Shown: positions 17,297 to 26,447 of the stretch, one piece after another
How positions within the stretch are numbered: the first letter of the stretch is position 1
Layout: every line of letters begins with the position of its first letter
Origin: CAYSCZ01 sp051155775
Lineage (GTDB): Bacteria; Bacteroidota; Bacteroidia; Cytophagales; Cyclobacteriaceae
Length of the DNA stretch: 64,000 nt
Direction: 5' to 3'
NCBI GenBank assembly: GCA_051155775.1
Contig: DAXETV010000018.1
Location: 1-64,000 of the forward strand
Made by a program: the position numbers and the translations under genes
Notes under the pieces: generated by a model
The model's database searches: none
What the model was told of the DNA's origin: nothing
The model's input: only the letters and a program-made list of their open reading frames with translations

Positions 17297-20200
17297 TGAC
17301 TCAATTCTAAGTTATCTGAATTACCTGATTATTTCAATAGTCAGCATATTATTGGGTGCTTTCATCTATTTGCTAAATGAAAATTTTTCTTCAACAAAAA
17401 GGGAATTACATGATTCAGTAGAGCAAAGAATCCAGCTATCGATCAAAACCGGATCTGATTTGCTAAGTATTAAAAATATCAATCTCAGCACTTTCGCTTT
17501 TGATGACAATGAAATAGATTTTCCAACCTATATTTTTCAGGATGAAGCGTTGATTTTTTGGTACACAGGAAGCTGGAATATTGAGCCAGAATTAAGGGAT
17601 CTCTACAAAAAGGTTTCTTTCATTGCAGAGGAGCATAATACTTATATATCATTTATTGTTGAGGAAGGAAGGCTTAAAAAAGTTGGTTTATTGCCATTAT
17701 TTTTCGACTCCCCGCTCAATAATCGATATCTAAAGGATAGATACAATAAAGATATATTCGATAACTACAAACCAATTATAAATGAAAAGCAAATGGGATA
17801 TCCTGTATCGGTAGAAGGTCAGGTTTTATTTTGGTTGGACTGGCAAGAGGTAGATATCAATAATTCAATTTATCCATTAACAAGTTTCATACTCTTTCTT
17901 GTAGGATTAGTCTTTCTTATCCTATGGATAACAAGTCTGATGAATAGGCTTTTCAAGAATCTATTGGTTAATACTGTAATATATTTTTCAACCCTGCTGG
18001 CTATCCGGTTACTGCTCAGATTATTTAATTTTCCAGATAGCATATGCCAGTTAACACTTTTTGATTCCAGGATATACACTTCTGGTTGGTTGAATAATAG
18101 CCTTGGTGATTTATTAATCAGTATAATACTTTTATTTATTCTTGTCGTTAATTTTTATACTCAATCATCCACGAGATTAAGATTGACCACGAAAGGGTTT
18201 AAAAATGTTTCTATCTTTTTCTCTCTGTGTTTATTTGCCCTCCTGGCATACTATTTTCAACATTCTGTAATCTTAAATATACTTACCAATTCACAGATCA
18301 GTTTAGATATATCCAGTGAACTGTACTCAGATTACAAACAGTATATTTCATTAATAATCATATTTCTAAGTGGATCTATATTCTTCCTCATAAACCACGT
18401 TATTGTAAGCGCATTTATTAATACCAGGACAAATATTTGGAAAAAAATATTAGGCGTTATACTGGCTTTATTAATATTTTTTATTCTTGACTTCCCCTAC
18501 AAATACCCGATAGCTGCATTTTTTATTTTATATAACCTCACATTATTTATTTCCAAACTACCCAAATACCTGAATAAAATTAATTATGCTTCTTATGGCT
18601 ACCTTTTTTTAACATCACTGGCAATTTCTGTAATTGCCTCATTTACCATTTATAAAAATTATGAACGAATCGTCATAAACCAAAAGGAAAAATTTGCTAA
18701 CCAACTTGTAATTGAAGAGGATGTAATTGCTGAATTCTTATTGTCAGATGCGATAAATAATATCACTAACGATCAGTATATCAAAAGTCGATTATATAGT
18801 CCAAGTTTGGTCAATGAAGATGCATTAAAGAGTAAAATTAAGCGAAACTATCTACCGCCATACTTTACGAACTATAATCTAAACGTTCATTTATTCGGTG
18901 ATAGTGGCAACACTATCAGTAGTTCCCTCCAAAAATTTGATAATCTTTCCGGTATTAAGAGCAGCCTTAAATCAACGGACTTTGATAAGATTTATAAGAC
19001 CAACTACAAGGACATTTCAGGGCCTTCCAGGTTGGTGGCTTTATCTGAAATAGTAAATTATGGGGATACACTTGGATATATTGGAATAGAACTAATTGAA
19101 AACCGGTACGCTGATGTCACCCTTTATCCTTTATTAATCACCGAGCGGGAAACAAAAAGATACTTTGAAGAATATGGATACGCATTGTATAAGGATGGTG
19201 AATTAAAATATAAGTCAGGGTCTTACTTTGAATATCCAGTGGATTTTCAACAAAAAAAAATTTATCAAGGTGGTGTTGAAGAGGCAGGACATCATTTTTA
19301 TGCTGAAAAAGCTGATCAGAAAGGCATTTTTGTTATTTCTTCACCATTATATGAGCGGTTTAATATCCTTACAAACGCTTCTTTCTTTTTCTCCACATTT
19401 TTCATAGGCTATTTATTTGTTGGGTTGTTAAGACTATTCTCCCGGATAACCAGGGTGCCCATAAACTTGTCTGCTAAGATTCAGATATTTCTGGCATTGG
19501 CATTCTTTCTACCTTTACTAATGGTAAGCATTGCAGTGCTGAGAAACATTAATCAATCCAATAAAGAAGAAATACAGCGAAATTATCAAAAACGACTTAA
19601 TAACCTCGGAGAATCAATAACCGATGTATTGGAAGCGTTTAATAGAGACCTGATAAACCGGGAGACCTTGCAATATCGCCTAAGCAATATGGCTGAATAT
19701 TCCAGGACGGATTTAAATTTATTTAATTATAGTGGACAATTGTTAGCCTCCAGCCAGCCTTATCTGTATGATAATAACATACTTCCTGGCTTAATGAATG
19801 CTCAAGCCCTTCAAGCTATAAAGTACCGGGATATCGAGTCATTGGTTATAGAAGAAAAAATAGGTGAATTGTCATTTAAAAGTGCTTATCTGAGCATAAA
19901 ATCATATGATACTAACGAACTGCTGGGCGTAATGAACCTTCCTTTTGTTCAGTCTAAAAATTATTTGCAAAGACAGTCTATTCAGGTATTTAAAAATCTG
20001 GTAAATATTTTTGCACTGATCCTGGTGTTGTTGTTTTTGGTTTCATATACCGGTTCAAAAGTGCTAACAAGGCCTTTAATTGATATAGCACGACATCTCG
20101 GACAAACTGATCTATCTAAAAAAAATATCCCCATTCGTTATGACACAAAAGATGAAATTGGATTATTGGTTCAGGAATACAACAATCTTATTGAAAAACT

Positions 20201-20885
20201 TGAGGAAAGCAAAATTGCATTGGCGCGAAGTGAAAAGGAATCCGCATGGAAAGAGATCGCCCGTCAGGTAGCACATGAAATAAAGAACCCGCTGACACCT
20301 ATGAAGCTTAGTTTGCAGCACCTACTAAGAATAGTTACTCCCAGTGGTAAAGAGTATCAAACTATAAATTCTTTATTAAAACAAATTGATAACCTGGATC
20401 AAATCGTTAGCTCATTTTCTGAATTTGCCAAGATGCCAATACCTGAAAGTTATTTATTTGATGTCAATAATGAATTAAAAAATGCTGTTGAATTGTTTAG
20501 AAATGATAAAGGCCGTATAAAAGCAGCGTTGGAAGATGGAAATTTTATGGTTAAAGGGGATAAGAAATTGATGGCCAGGATTTTTAATAATCTATTAATC
20601 AATGCTTATCAATCCATACCTGACAATAAAACACCTTTGGTGGAAGTTTTTCTAAAGAGTATGTCAAATAATGTATTTATAGAAATAAGAGACAATGGCA
20701 CCGGTATAGAAGAATCTATTCAATCAAAAGTATTTATGCCCAATTTCAGCACGAAATCAACCGGATCAGGCTTAGGGTTAGCCATCGCTAAAAGAGGTGT
20801 TGAACATGCAGGCGGTGAAATATGGTTTGAATCTGAATTGAAAAAAGGTACCTCGTTTTACATTTCATTGCCGCTTCATTCCTGA
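17262..20885 (+). CDS. Large multi-helix NtrY-like sensor histidine kinase
   Basis: 1207 residues. A first helix (about 19-43), an extracytoplasmic region, a block of about seven helices (about 205-470), a second extracytoplasmic region (about 480-700), two helices, a further sensor segment (about 760-895), a final helix, a HAMP domain, then the phospho-acceptor domain with His1005 in VAHEIKNPLTPMKLSLQ and the ATPase domain ending GSGLGLAIAKRGVEHAGGEIW. The H-box is of the NtrY subfamily. No NtrX-type regulator lies next to it; the nearest response regulator is at 25272. It overlaps DUF983 by 35 bases and its stop codon shares a base with the ATG of the next gene (TGATG), so the outer-membrane protein is translated with it. 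Confidence 0.9.
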   Translation: MNLKKSKFLKVDDSILSYLNYLIISIVSILLGAFIYLLNENFSSTKRELHDSVEQRIQLSIKTGSDLLSIKNINLSTFAFDDNEIDFPTYIFQDEALIFWYTGSWNIEPELRDLYKKVSFIAEEHNTYISFIVEEGRLKKVGLLPLFFDSPLNNRYLKDRYNKDIFDNYKPIINEKQMGYPVSVEGQVLFWLDWQEVDINNSIYPLTSFILFLVGLVFLILWITSLMNRLFKNLLVNTVIYFSTLLAIRLLLRLFNFPDSICQLTLFDSRIYTSGWLNNSLGDLLISIILLFILVVNFYTQSSTRLRLTTKGFKNVSIFFSLCLFALLAYYFQHSVILNILTNSQISLDISSELYSDYKQYISLIIIFLSGSIFFLINHVIVSAFINTRTNIWKKILGVILALLIFFILDFPYKYPIAAFFILYNLTLFISKLPKYLNKINYASYGYLFLTSLAISVIASFTIYKNYERIVINQKEKFANQLVIEEDVIAEFLLSDAINNITNDQYIKSRLYSPSLVNEDALKSKIKRNYLPPYFTNYNLNVHLFGDSGNTISSSLQKFDNLSGIKSSLKSTDFDKIYKTNYKDISGPSRLVALSEIVNYGDTLGYIGIELIENRYADVTLYPLLITERETKRYFEEYGYALYKDGELKYKSGSYFEYPVDFQQKKIYQGGVEEAGHHFYAEKADQKGIFVISSPLYERFNILTNASFFFSTFFIGYLFVGLLRLFSRITRVPINLSAKIQIFLALAFFLPLLMVSIAVLRNINQSNKEEIQRNYQKRLNNLGESITDVLEAFNRDLINRETLQYRLSNMAEYSRTDLNLFNYSGQLLASSQPYLYDNNILPGLMNAQALQAIKYRDIESLVIEEKIGELSFKSAYLSIKSYDTNELLGVMNLPFVQSKNYLQRQSIQVFKNLVNIFALILVLLFLVSYTGSKVLTRPLIDIARHLGQTDLSKKNIPIRYDTKDEIGLLVQEYNNLIEKLEESKIALARSEKESAWKEIARQVAHEIKNPLTPMKLSLQHLLRIVTPSGKEYQTINSLLKQIDNLDQIVSSFSEFAKMPIPESYLFDVNNELKNAVELFRNDKGRIKAALEDGNFMVKGDKKLMARIFNNLLINAYQSIPDNKTPLVEVFLKSMSNNVFIEIRDNGTGIEESIQSKVFMPNFSTKSTGSGLGLAIAKRGVEHAGGEIWFESELKKGTSFYISLPLHS

Positions 20886-23800
20886 TGCGATTAATTGTAC
20901 CAACCTTTCTATTCTCTCTTATATCAATTTCGCTTAGCGGGCAATTCAATAACCTCAGGTGTAAATGGATTAAAACCAATCAGGATTCCATTATTCTTGA
21001 TTCATTGATTGTTGTCCCTAAGTCCATTGAATTTCAAAATACCTCCGTTGAGTATGAATTTGATGTCAATAGCGGAGTTATAAAGTTACATGACCATACG
21101 ATAAGCGATTCTCTAAGATTATGTTACCGTGTATTGAACCTTAAGATCGGTCAAAAATTTTCGTACTATGATCTTAACGCTTATGATTCCTCTGCCTATT
21201 TTAAAACAAGACCAATAAAAAATAACGACATCTATCAAAAAGATGAGTTGTTACCGATTGATGGCATCAACAAAACTGGTACTTTAACCAGAGGTATATC
21301 CTTTGGCAATCGTCAGAATATTGTAGTCAATTCAACGCTCAATCTTCAATTAGATGGCAGCTTAACCGACGACCTTAATATCCGGGCCGCTATCACTGAT
21401 CAAAATATACCTTTCCAACCAGAAGGCAACACACAGCAGCTGCAAGATTTTGATAATGTATACATCCAGGTTTATAACGACACCTTCGACCTAACAGCAG
21501 GGGATGTAGTACTGCGAAATAAAAAGAATTACTTTCTCAGATACTATAAAAATGTTCAGGGTGGTCAGGCCTCTGTCACCTATCCCGTTGGTGATAATGG
21601 CAAAGCAACTACATCAGCTGCATTTTCGGTGGCCAAAGGAAAATTTGCATCCATACAAATAGAGGCTGTGGAAGGTCTGCAGGGCCCATACCGTGTACGG
21701 ATAGAAAACCAACGTTTCATAACCATCATAGCCAATTCTGAAAAAGTATTCCTGGATGGTAAACAACTGGAACGTGGCTTTAATAATGATTATGTCATTG
21801 ACTATAATTTGGGTGAGATAACATTCAACAATAACATTTTAATTACCCAATTTTCACGAATAAGGGTTGACTTCGAGTATGCAGATCAAAATTATAGCCG
21901 TTCCATTATGGCGGCGGATCATTATCATCAACAAGGTAAGTTTAATGCATATTTTAATTTTTATCAGGAAAAAGATAATGAAAACAGGCCCCTGATATTT
22001 GATCTTTCTAACGAAGAAAAGCAACAGCTTAGTGAAAGTGGAGATGGTGCTACAAATGCAGTTATATCCGGAGTAGACTCAGTATCTTTTGATGAAGATG
22101 CCATACTTTACAGAAAGACAGACACCATTGACCAGGACGGTAAGGCCACCGAAATATTTGTATTCTCCAGAGATCCTGATGACGCATTTTTCAGGGTTAG
22201 TTTTTCAGAGGTTGGAACGGGTAATGGTAACTATGAACGTACGAACACCAGCATCAATGGTGTAGCTTATAAGTGGATCTCACCGATAAATGGTACTCCC
22301 CAGGGATCCTTTGAACCCGTTATATCGGTTCCGCTGCCTAATCAAAGGCAGATGATAACATTTGGCACAGGATATGATCTCAATGAAAAACATCGAATTT
22401 ACAGCCACATGGCGTTGTCTACACGTGATGAAAACCTTTTTTCAGATTTAGATGAGGCAGATGACCAGGGCTATGCACTCAAGTTGGGCTATCAATTCAT
22501 CGAACTTGAAACAAACTTACTGGATGGTTATAAATGGAGTGGTTCTGTGGATTATGAATTTGATAATAAAAATTTTCAAACTATTGATCGCTTTAGGTAT
22601 ATCGAATTTGACCGGGATTGGAACTTCAATCCAAATGTTGAAGCGCAAACTTTCAATGACATCATCATCAATGCCCAAACCGAACTTAAAAAGGACGCTA
22701 AAAACAGGGTTTCCTATAAAATGACTTCCAGAAAGCGGGGTACATCCATTGATGGTTTTCAACACAACCTGACAGCTATGAAAAAAATTAGAAACTGGCA
22801 AGCCAGCTCAAAGCTATTCATCATGAACAATAACCATGGTTCAAGAAGATCTGAATGGACAAGGTGGGATCTGGATGTTCACTATGGAAATAAATTCATA
22901 ATACCAGGATATCAATATTCCATCGACCGAAATAAGACCTTTAATACAGAAAACGACTCTATTGTTAATTCTGCGATGAATTTCGAGGAGCATAAAATCT
23001 ATTTCAGGAGTGCTGATAGTTTGAAAACCTCTTATCAAATAAGTTATAGCCTCAGAGATGATAGAATGCCTCGGGAAGGTGAGTTAAAAGCAGGTACCGC
23101 AGCCAGAACACTGGAGGGAAATATCAAAAGCCACATAAATGAAAACCAAAGCCTGGAAGTTGATTTTAAGTATAGAACCATAGAAGATCTCCGAACAGAT
23201 ACTACAGAGGAAAATATCATGGGACGAATAGCATGGCAAGCATCATTTCTTGATCAGTCTATTGTTTCCGATCTCACTTATTCCACCATCAACAGTCAGG
23301 AACTGAGGCGGGAATTTGTCTTTGTCCCTGTACAAACGGGAGAAGGGACTCATACGTGGCGTGATCTGAATGAAGATGGCGTTCAGGACCTTAGCGAGTT
23401 TTTTATTGCCGTCAATTTTGATGAAAAAAATTTTATAAAGGTATTTTCTCCCACAGATGACTTCATCACAGCATTCAATACTTTATTTGATTGGCGTTTA
23501 AGACTTAAATCACCAAAAAAATGGCGTGAGAAGTCCATGCTACTTAAAGGCTTGAGTAAATTTTCCAGTCAGCTGTCTTTTAATTCCAACAAAAAGGTGA
23601 CGACCAACACCTTGAATGCACGTTTTAATCCATTTTTAAATAACATCCGGGACCTCGACATTATTTCTTTGAGAAATGCATTGAGGTCAACAATTTATTT
23701 CAATCGGGGAAGTGCCAAATATAGCAGTGACTTAATCATATTCAGAACAAGAGGAAAACAGCAGCTTACCCAGGGCATAGAATCCACTGCGAGTGACGTC

Positions 23801-24319
23801 TATACTTTTAATAACCGATTCAACTTAAACAGATTTTTTTCTCTTCAAGTGCTCACCAGCATTGGCAATAAAGTGAATTCTTCTGATTTTCTTGAAGGAA
23901 GGGAATTTGATATTCATAGTATGGAACTTTCTCCAAAAATTAACTGGCAACCTAATCTCAATCAGCGGTTGTCATTTTCTTATAGCTTCCGTGACAGTCA
24001 TAATCGCATTCAGGAAGATGACAATAACTACTCGCGCCTGCATGAATTAATCATGGAATGGAGACTTGCCAGGCAGGTCACGAGATCATTAACGTCTACA
24101 TTCCGGTTTACACAAATTGATTTTGATGGAGAAGAAAATTCCTTTACAGGCTACGAACTACTCGAAGGTCTGAGACCAGGACAAAATTTTAACTGGACCA
24201 TCAACTATCGCCAACGGTTAACCAATGGTATATTGATAAACTTTGTCTATGAAGGCCGCAAGTCCCTGGAACAAGAAGTGATCCATACCGGACGCATGCA
24301 GGTGACCGCTTTGTTCTAA
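20885..24319 (+). CDS. Large outer-membrane beta-barrel protein of a Bacteroidota surface family
   Basis: 1144 residues with a signal peptide (about 1-20) and no hydrophobic helices. The first third includes the segments TGTLTRGISFGNRQN and GPYRVRIE...VFLDGKQLERGFNNDYVIDYNLGEITF, which recur in large, mostly unnamed surface proteins of this phylum; the rest is alternating hydrophobic/polar strands rich in Arg, Asp and aromatic residues, as expected for an outer-membrane barrel. The C-terminus ends in Phe, as in many such proteins. Start overlaps the kinase stop by one base. Function unknown; membership in the SprA-like set of giant barrels is possible but not shown. Confidence 0.75.
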   Translation: MRLIVPTFLFSLISISLSGQFNNLRCKWIKTNQDSIILDSLIVVPKSIEFQNTSVEYEFDVNSGVIKLHDHTISDSLRLCYRVLNLKIGQKFSYYDLNAYDSSAYFKTRPIKNNDIYQKDELLPIDGINKTGTLTRGISFGNRQNIVVNSTLNLQLDGSLTDDLNIRAAITDQNIPFQPEGNTQQLQDFDNVYIQVYNDTFDLTAGDVVLRNKKNYFLRYYKNVQGGQASVTYPVGDNGKATTSAAFSVAKGKFASIQIEAVEGLQGPYRVRIENQRFITIIANSEKVFLDGKQLERGFNNDYVIDYNLGEITFNNNILITQFSRIRVDFEYADQNYSRSIMAADHYHQQGKFNAYFNFYQEKDNENRPLIFDLSNEEKQQLSESGDGATNAVISGVDSVSFDEDAILYRKTDTIDQDGKATEIFVFSRDPDDAFFRVSFSEVGTGNGNYERTNTSINGVAYKWISPINGTPQGSFEPVISVPLPNQRQMITFGTGYDLNEKHRIYSHMALSTRDENLFSDLDEADDQGYALKLGYQFIELETNLLDGYKWSGSVDYEFDNKNFQTIDRFRYIEFDRDWNFNPNVEAQTFNDIIINAQTELKKDAKNRVSYKMTSRKRGTSIDGFQHNLTAMKKIRNWQASSKLFIMNNNHGSRRSEWTRWDLDVHYGNKFIIPGYQYSIDRNKTFNTENDSIVNSAMNFEEHKIYFRSADSLKTSYQISYSLRDDRMPREGELKAGTAARTLEGNIKSHINENQSLEVDFKYRTIEDLRTDTTEENIMGRIAWQASFLDQSIVSDLTYSTINSQELRREFVFVPVQTGEGTHTWRDLNEDGVQDLSEFFIAVNFDEKNFIKVFSPTDDFITAFNTLFDWRLRLKSPKKWREKSMLLKGLSKFSSQLSFNSNKKVTTNTLNARFNPFLNNIRDLDIISLRNALRSTIYFNRGSAKYSSDLIIFRTRGKQQLTQGIESTASDVYTFNNRFNLNRFFSLQVLTSIGNKVNSSDFLEGREFDIHSMELSPKINWQPNLNQRLSFSYSFRDSHNRIQEDDNNYSRLHELIMEWRLARQVTRSLTSTFRFTQIDFDGEENSFTGYELLEGLRPGQNFNWTINYRQRLTNGILINFVYEGRKSLEQEVIHTGRMQVTALF

Positions 24320-24420
24320 GCTATGATGCTGATAAATTTATTATTTGAGCTTTAAGTTAAAGCCACCACATATTTTGAACTCGTCATAAGATTAAGATAT
24401 TCTACAAAATTGATAATGGT
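24320..24420. other. Short spacer with an inverted repeat
   Basis: The 101-base gap between the large outer-membrane gene and the DUF2490 gene holds a palindrome GCTTTAAGTTAAAGC at about 24350-24364. There is no T-run after it, so it is a weak terminator candidate at best. No gene is seen. Confidence 0.35.
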
Positions 24421-25146
24421 TTGAGACTTATAGGTTGTTTATTTTTCATATTATTTTTCTTTCTGAAGGCAGGTAATTTAGTTTCTCAGGATAAAATAAT
24501 TTCAAAAGAAAATCAGCAATGGTTTCAGTACTATAACCAAACAAATATTTATGCTAAGTGGTCCTGGCTTTCTGATGTTGGTTTCAGATGGAGGGATGGC
24601 TTTAAAGAAAATTCGCAATATATAGTAAGAACGTCTATTGGTTATATCATTAATCCTTCCGTCCGTATCTCATCTGGATTTGCGCATCTGGGATTTTTCT
24701 CTTCAAACAAAATACAGCGGTTCGAGCTTAGGCCTTATCAAGAAATAAATGTTAATAACACATACAATAAAATCAGCATAAGTCATAGGTATCGAATAGA
24801 ACAGAGGATTTTTAATAATAAAAACGAAGCGCAGTTCGTAGACTCATTTAATTTCCGGTTTCGCTATGCTTTTACACTAAGCATTCCATTATTCAGGTTA
24901 TCAAAAGATGATAAGGGAAAACTTTTTTTATTAAACTTTGGAGATGAGATATTAATCAATGCCGGTAATGAAATTATTTATAATGTATTCGATCAAAATA
25001 GGGTTCTTTTCAGCCCAACCTTAAAACTTAGTGAGGCCCTCTCAATATCATTAACCTGGCATTATCAAATCTCAAAAACTTCGGTGCCCAGAGAATACCG
25101 CCATATCAATATTTTCTGGCTTCAATTGAAACATACACTGGAGTGA
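24421..25146 (+). CDS. DUF2490 family outer-membrane protein
   Basis: 241 residues with a signal peptide (about 1-23) and beta-barrel character; QWFQYYNQTNIYAKWSWLSD and the RYRIEQRIF segment match DUF2490, a family of predicted Bacteroidota outer-membrane proteins of unknown role. No ATG is available before the signal peptide, so translation probably starts at the TTG at 24421. It lies 101 bases after the large barrel gene and may belong to the same transcription unit. Confidence 0.75.
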   Translation: MRLIGCLFFILFFFLKAGNLVSQDKIISKENQQWFQYYNQTNIYAKWSWLSDVGFRWRDGFKENSQYIVRTSIGYIINPSVRISSGFAHLGFFSSNKIQRFELRPYQEINVNNTYNKISISHRYRIEQRIFNNKNEAQFVDSFNFRFRYAFTLSIPLFRLSKDDKGKLFLLNFGDEILINAGNEIIYNVFDQNRVLFSPTLKLSEALSISLTWHYQISKTSVPREYRHINIFWLQLKHTLE

Positions 25147-25166
25147 AAAAACAGCATGGAAGTTAT

Positions 25167-25180
25167 GTACGGTTTCGTAC
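25167..25180. repeat. Small perfect hairpin GTACG-GTTT-CGTAC
   Basis: Five-base-pair stem with a four-base loop in the 125-base gap before the response regulator gene. No T-run follows, so it may be an operator-like or chance palindrome. Confidence 0.3.
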
Positions 25181-25271
25181 GCTTAATTAAACTTATTAAA
25201 TAATAATTAACGTGATTGATTATGTAAGCATCTTATTTTACCTCATCTTAGTTAATAATAATTATAACCTA

Positions 25272-26432
25272 ATGATACCAGCAATTTTAGTCATTGATGA
25301 TGAAGCCACTTGTATGGAGGAAATATCAGCTTTATTACAAGGAAATAAATTTTATCTCCTATTCGCAGCTAGTGGGCAATCAGGCCTCGATATGGCTCAA
25401 AAGAAAATGCCTGATGTAATTATTTTAGATCATGATATGCCCGGATTCGATGGAACACAAACCCTTAAGGCATTGAGAGCTGAGGAGAGCACTATTGATA
25501 TTCCCGTTGTGATGGCTTTTAATGAAGATAACCGGAAAAATGAGATTATGTCAGCCATTAGCTCAGGGGCATTTGACTACATCAGAAAACCCTATGATGA
25601 CTTAGAGGTGACAGCCAGAATTAATGCTGCAGTGAAGCTATCAAAAGCCAATCAGACCATAAAGGCGCGGGATAGGACCATTGAATATGGTTTTAAGTAC
25701 GCACAGGACCTTCAGGAAGCTATACTTCCACCAAAAGAGGAGTTTTCCAATCACTTTAGTGATAATTTTATCCTGCATAAACCAAAGGATTATCTTTCCG
25801 GTGATCTATATTGGATTAGTAGTGATGGGAAGGGTAAGGTGTTATTTATTTTATGTGATACAGGCCCCTCTATTTCAGGAGCAATGATCTCCACTATGGT
25901 CAATGTGATGCTTCATGGTATTATCAGGGATGAAGGCTATCTCGATCCAAATATTTTACTGGAAAAACTTCACAGGTCTTTACGGCAAGAGTTTAATGAT
26001 GAAGAAATTATGGAACGGGAAGGAATACAGGTATCTGTCAGCATGTATGATTCTGAAACCAGTCACTTATGGTTTGCTGGAGCTCGCAGTTCGCTATATT
26101 TAATTAAAAAAGGATCATTCACTGAACTAAAAGGTGACCGCAAACTAGCTGGTGGGTATCAAAAAGAAGCGCATCGATTCTATTCCTCTTATTTTGTTGA
26201 GCTGGAAAAAAATGACATCATCTATTTGGTTTCCAATGGTTTTCAGAATCAGCTTGGAGGTCAGTTGACCAAGCGTTACACTTCAAGCAACTTAAAAGAT
26301 TTTCTTTATGTCATTCACAAAAAACCATTTGAGAAGCAAAAGGGTATTTTGGATAATGAAATCCAAAAATGGATGAAGCAGGCTAATGAACCTCAGGATG
26401 ATGACATAATTGTTATCGGATTAAGGATTTAA
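25272..26432 (+). CDS. Response regulator with PP2C/SpoIIE-type phosphatase domain
   Basis: 386 residues. The N-terminal receiver (about 1-120) has DDE at the start, phospho-acceptor Asp in VIILDHDMPGFDGTQ and Lys in IRKPYD. A short helical linker precedes a SpoIIE/PP2C domain (about 165-386) with SGDLYW, the Asp in LFILCDTGPS, and DDDIIVIGLRI at the end. The usual DxTGHG loop has become DTGPSISGA, so metal-binding Asp residues remain but the GHG turn is lost. Likely a Ser/Thr phosphatase acting on a switch protein, perhaps downstream of the kinase at 17262. ATG 25272 preferred over GTG 25212, which would add 20 non-family residues. Confidence 0.85.
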   Translation: MIPAILVIDDEATCMEEISALLQGNKFYLLFAASGQSGLDMAQKKMPDVIILDHDMPGFDGTQTLKALRAEESTIDIPVVMAFNEDNRKNEIMSAISSGAFDYIRKPYDDLEVTARINAAVKLSKANQTIKARDRTIEYGFKYAQDLQEAILPPKEEFSNHFSDNFILHKPKDYLSGDLYWISSDGKGKVLFILCDTGPSISGAMISTMVNVMLHGIIRDEGYLDPNILLEKLHRSLRQEFNDEEIMEREGIQVSVSMYDSETSHLWFAGARSSLYLIKKGSFTELKGDRKLAGGYQKEAHRFYSSYFVELEKNDIIYLVSNGFQNQLGGQLTKRYTSSNLKDFLYVIHKKPFEKQKGILDNEIQKWMKQANEPQDDDIIVIGLRI

Positions 26433-26447
26433 CCATAGGTATGGTTA
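26430..26447. terminator. Hairpin shared by two converging genes
   Basis: TAACCATA and TATGGTTA form an 8-base-pair inverted repeat separated by GG. The stop codons of both converging genes (TAA at 26430-26432 forward and its mirror at 26445-26447 reverse) lie inside the stem. It probably serves as a compact bidirectional terminator, although there is no long T-run on either side. Confidence 0.5.

Noticed and set aside
22452..22801. Open frames in other registers inside the large outer-membrane gene
   Set aside because: They are shadows of a well-supported long frame.
24350..24364. GCTTTAAGTTAAAGC as a terminator
   Set aside because: The stem is AT-rich with no following T-run; kept only as a minor note on the spacer.
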